Shown here piece by piece: positions 23,682-25,649 of a stretch of 25,649 nt of DNA; position 1 is the first letter of the stretch; the number at the start of each line of letters is the position of its first letter. The position numbers and the translations under genes are program-made. The notes beneath the pieces are model-generated. The model searched no databases, was not told the origin of the DNA, and was given only the letters and a program-made list of their open reading frames with translations. The DNA comes from a virus: the IMG/VR virus record IMGVR_UViG_3300021957_000267, positions 1-25,649 of that record; one strand, 5' to 3'.

Positions 23682-24158
23682 TTAACCCGCTTGAGTTGTA
23701 GTAATACCGTCTTGAACTTTACACTGACCATTTAGATACCAGTTTGTACCATCAGACCATACATGAACAAAATCTCCATGTACTGCCTTGTTAGCTACAA
23801 ACGAAATAGTATCTGCATCAGTAACTGTAGCGACTGAACCTGCTGCATCTTCCGGAGAAGATACGTTACCCACAATAATATTAGCACTTGATGCTGTTAC
23901 TACTGTATGAGTACCTGTTGGTTCTGTTGCTCCAACGTAAAACCAATACTCTAAACCTGCTGCTGGAGTAGGAAGAGTTTGAATTTTCGCTGCTGCTACG
24001 TTTAAAACGTAACGTGTGCCTGATTCGGCTGCTGTTATTGTATTCGCTGCGGTGATTGCTTCTGTGTCAGAAGGTTTCTGGACTTTAGTCGCTAACTCAC
24101 GAACATCATTTGTTCTTGCTGAGTTACGTCCAGTATCTCTTATATTTACAATTGCCAT
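23682..24158 (-). CDS. Capsid decoration / head-associated beta protein candidate
   Basis: The 158-residue product has a short basic N terminus (MAIVNIRDTGRNSARTNDVR) and then a beta-rich body ('YVLNVAAAKIQTLPTPAAG', 'EYWFYVGA', 'VVTASSANIIVG', 'FVHVWSDGTNWYLNGQCK'). The final 'SDGTNWY' pattern is common in small phage decoration or head-fibre beta-sandwich domains. It follows the capsid gene directly and is bounded on both sides by hairpins, as expected for a protein made in fixed ratio to capsid. An AGAGGT ribosome site sits 8 bases before the ATG. No space is left for an independent promoter after the upstream hairpin, so it likely depends on read-through. The role is inferred from fold-like pattern and location. 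Confidence 0.7.
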   Translation of the reverse strand: MAIVNIRDTGRNSARTNDVRELATKVQKPSDTEAITAANTITAAESGTRYVLNVAAAKIQTLPTPAAGLEYWFYVGATEPTGTHTVVTASSANIIVGNVSSPEDAAGSVATVTDADTISFVANKAVHGDFVHVWSDGTNWYLNGQCKVQDGITTTQAG

Positions 24159-24187
24159 GTTATTTACCTCTTAGTAAAATTATGCGT

Positions 24188-24219
24188 TAAAAAAAGAGGA
24201 GGAGTCCGAAGACTCCCCC
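24188..24219 (-). terminator. Intrinsic terminator after the major capsid gene
   Basis: On the minus strand GGGGGAGTC-TTCG-GACTCCTCC forms a 9-bp stem (one G-U) with a stable TTCG tetraloop, followed by TC and seven T. It begins ten bases after the capsid stop. This is a textbook rho-independent terminator; partial read-through is needed for the genes beyond it unless another promoter exists. Confidence 0.9.
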
Positions 24220-24229
24220 AAGTTTGGTA

Positions 24230-25210
24230 TTAATCAATACCGTAGAAAGCACCTACAATTGCTTCGTCTCTTAGTACTTTCGCACCATAGACATGCAATC
24301 CTCTCACAATATCACCAAAAGATGTTGGGTCTCTAAGGACCTCAGTTGATGTTATCGATTGAGCAGTAGCTGTAGATGAAATATGTCCAGCCAAACATTT
24401 ACCAGCAGCATTAGATGTTGCAGCAATGTTGTTTGATTTGTACATGCTAAATCCACGTAGTTTTCCACTTGATACTAAACCATTTCTGATTGAGCCTTGT
24501 CCACCATTGTAGTCTACAGACAACAATTTAGAACTAGATTGTCCTAGAACTTCATAGAAATCAGGACTTGCAACAAACCAACGACCTTCTTCAGGTACGT
24601 TCTGTTCGTCTAATAGTCTTGACATTCTACCCATAAGGTCTAGAGGGTCATGTTCGTTAGAATCAAAACCGATGTCTATATTACCTGTACCGTCAAAAGT
24701 TCCAGCAGCTAAATCAGTAGCGTTGTCAGAACCTAAGACATGGTTAGGTGATGAAGCAGACAATCCTGCAAACATTACAGCTAAAACAGCAGCATCATAT
24801 GAATCTTTCAATGCATATGCAGCAGAGCTTGAAGCTACTTCTTTGAAGTTGACGTGTGACATTTTACTCTCAATATCATCTACGATGAATTTAAAAGCTT
24901 TAGCACTGTCAACAACCAAAGATGTTTCAGCATCTGTTAGTAATGTAGCAGTTGTATCGCTACCTCTTGTGTAATCTGACACAGAGATAACGGGTTCTTT
25001 GATAATTTTTACAGAGTCTCCGTAAGCAGTAATCTCACCAGCATAGTCGGTGTTAGTAATAGCTTCAATAACAGACGATTTTCTAAAAAAGTTTAAAACC
25101 TTTTTAGAGTAAACCGAAGGTAAAAAGAAACTATTTGCCTGTGTTGCAGGTCCTGCATCAAAGTTACTCGTTGCGGAATTATCACTTCCCGCTTGGAAAT
25201 ATTGAGCCAT
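24230..25210 (-). CDS. Major capsid protein
   Basis: The 326-residue product follows the scaffolding gene, the normal order for podovirus head genes, and is preceded by a strong AGGAG site. Features of HK97-fold capsid proteins of short-tailed phages are visible: an N-terminal arm (about 1-30), 'FLPSVYSKKVLNFFRKSSVI' near 28-47, 'YGDSVKIIKEP' near 63-73, a long spine-helix region around 105-150 ('FIVDDIESKMSHVNFKEVA', 'ALKDSYDAAVLAVM'), 'EEGRWFVASPDFYEVLG' near 205-220, and a C-terminal strand region ending 'EAIVGAFYGID'. The protein assembles the icosahedral shell around the scaffold. A strong terminator follows, fitting high, separately controlled expression. Confidence 0.85.
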   Translation of the reverse strand: MAQYFQAGSDNSATSNFDAGPATQANSFFLPSVYSKKVLNFFRKSSVIEAITNTDYAGEITAYGDSVKIIKEPVISVSDYTRGSDTTATLLTDAETSLVVDSAKAFKFIVDDIESKMSHVNFKEVASSSAAYALKDSYDAAVLAVMFAGLSASSPNHVLGSDNATDLAAGTFDGTGNIDIGFDSNEHDPLDLMGRMSRLLDEQNVPEEGRWFVASPDFYEVLGQSSSKLLSVDYNGGQGSIRNGLVSSGKLRGFSMYKSNNIAATSNAAGKCLAGHISSTATAQSITSTEVLRDPTSFGDIVRGLHVYGAKVLRDEAIVGAFYGID

Positions 25211-25244
25211 TTGATATTCTCCTAAGTTTTTAGTTAATAGTTAA

Positions 25245-25649
25245 TTATTTTGCAATTCTGCCTTCTTGCATAGCTTCACTTATTTCAGCTTCGTGCTTAT
25301 CAAATTCAGCCATAGACATTTTTGCAATTTCCCTTTCAGTCCAAACTTTCTCTTGCTTTGGCTCTACACTAGTTGTTTTAGTGGAAACCATATCAGCAGC
25401 AGATTTCTTGGACTGTTTAGAATTTGACTTCTTCGGTGCAACATCCATACCAATATCTTTCTTAAATAAATCTAAAGCTCTTGAAGCTAGATCAGCATCG
25501 TCAGCATTGTTGTATACCCAATCTTGGATAGACTTTGGCTGCTCTTTAGCCCAACCATGAAAATCATCGCTGTTGCGAATATCTTCAAAATCAGGATGCT
25601 TATCCATCAATCGCTTTTCAGCATCTTTACGAATTAGTTCTTGCTCACG
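25245..25649 (-). CDS. Scaffolding protein, C-terminal part (cut by window edge)
   Basis: The frame is open to the right edge, so the N terminus is missing; a possible TTG at 25610 is not needed as a start because 13 more in-frame codons (REQELIRKDAEKR) precede it. The visible 134 residues are highly charged and helical, with 'DFEDIRNSDDFHGWAKEQPK', 'DDADLASRALDLFKKDIG', a Lys/Ser-rich linker ('KKSNSKQSKKSAADM') and a charged C-terminal helix pair ('EREIAKMSMAEFDKHEAEIS') ending in Lys. Scaffolding proteins bind the capsid protein by such a charged helical C terminus. Its place just before the capsid gene supports this. Confidence 0.8.
   Translation of the reverse strand, partial: REQELIRKDAEKRLMDKHPDFEDIRNSDDFHGWAKEQPKSIQDWVYNNADDADLASRALDLFKKDIGMDVAPKKSNSKQSKKSAADMVSTKTTSVEPKQEKVWTEREIAKMSMAEFDKHEAEISEAMQEGRIAK

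Noticed and set aside
25245-25610. Scaffold protein treated as complete from a TTG at 25610
   Set aside because: The frame continues without stop to the window edge, with composition like the rest, and no ribosome site precedes the TTG.
1-25649. tRNA genes, integrase, attachment sites, or insertion sequences
   Set aside because: No cloverleaf-like segment, recombinase or inverted-repeat-bounded element was noticed, and almost no non-coding space exists to hold one.

Overview
The window reads as the virion-structure and lysis-side part of a tailed bacteriophage genome. Every gene I can support lies on the minus strand, packed head to tail with gaps of a few bases or with overlaps of the stop and start codons. 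The layout (scaffold, capsid, short tail adaptor and nozzle proteins, fibre, large internal virion proteins, no tape measure or tail sheath) fits a podovirus with a T7-like ejection apparatus. The DNA is clearly AT-rich. Several proteins resemble families I remember from uncultured marine phages, so a virus of an AT-rich pelagic bacterium (possibly an alphaproteobacterium such as SAR11 or SAR116) is my best guess. The host is inference only. Portal, terminase, polymerase and replication genes are not here.

Read in the direction of transcription (from base 25649 down to 1): the C-terminal part of a scaffolding protein, the major capsid protein, a strong GC hairpin terminator, a small beta-rich capsid decoration-like protein, a second hairpin with the same stem, three tiny translationally coupled genes of 54, 51 and 48 residues, a tail adaptor protein (gp11/gp4-like), a nozzle-like protein (gp12/gp10-like), a 1072-residue repetitive tail fibre, three tandem paralogous adhesin-like proteins, a 98-residue unknown and an 81-residue membrane plus coiled-coil protein.

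Next comes a block of likely internal virion (ejection) proteins: 737, 360, 244, 741 and 1723 residues. The order 360/244, 741, 1723 mirrors T7 gp14, gp15, gp16. The 1723-residue protein carries a lysozyme-like transglycosylase domain at its C terminus (T7 gp16 has it at the N terminus) and, before it, a domain with the His and Tyr-X10-Tyr signature of diphtheria-toxin/PARP-type ADP-ribosyltransferases. An 'EQMDRLG' motif occurs on both sides of the ADP-ribosyltransferase-like module.

The left end holds a 49-residue protein, two small membrane proteins that are holin candidates, and two proteins with Sec-type signal peptides: one of 359 residues with a long Asn/Thr-rich tract and a Cys-rich C-terminal domain, and one that starts at 1763, has a nidogen-like (NIDO) N-terminal region followed by an extreme Glu/aromatic repeat tract, and runs off the left edge. 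No stand-alone endolysin is visible. The most interesting points are the putative injected ADP-ribosyltransferase-like module, the pair of exported proteins, the three adhesin paralogues and the twin hairpins around the decoration gene.
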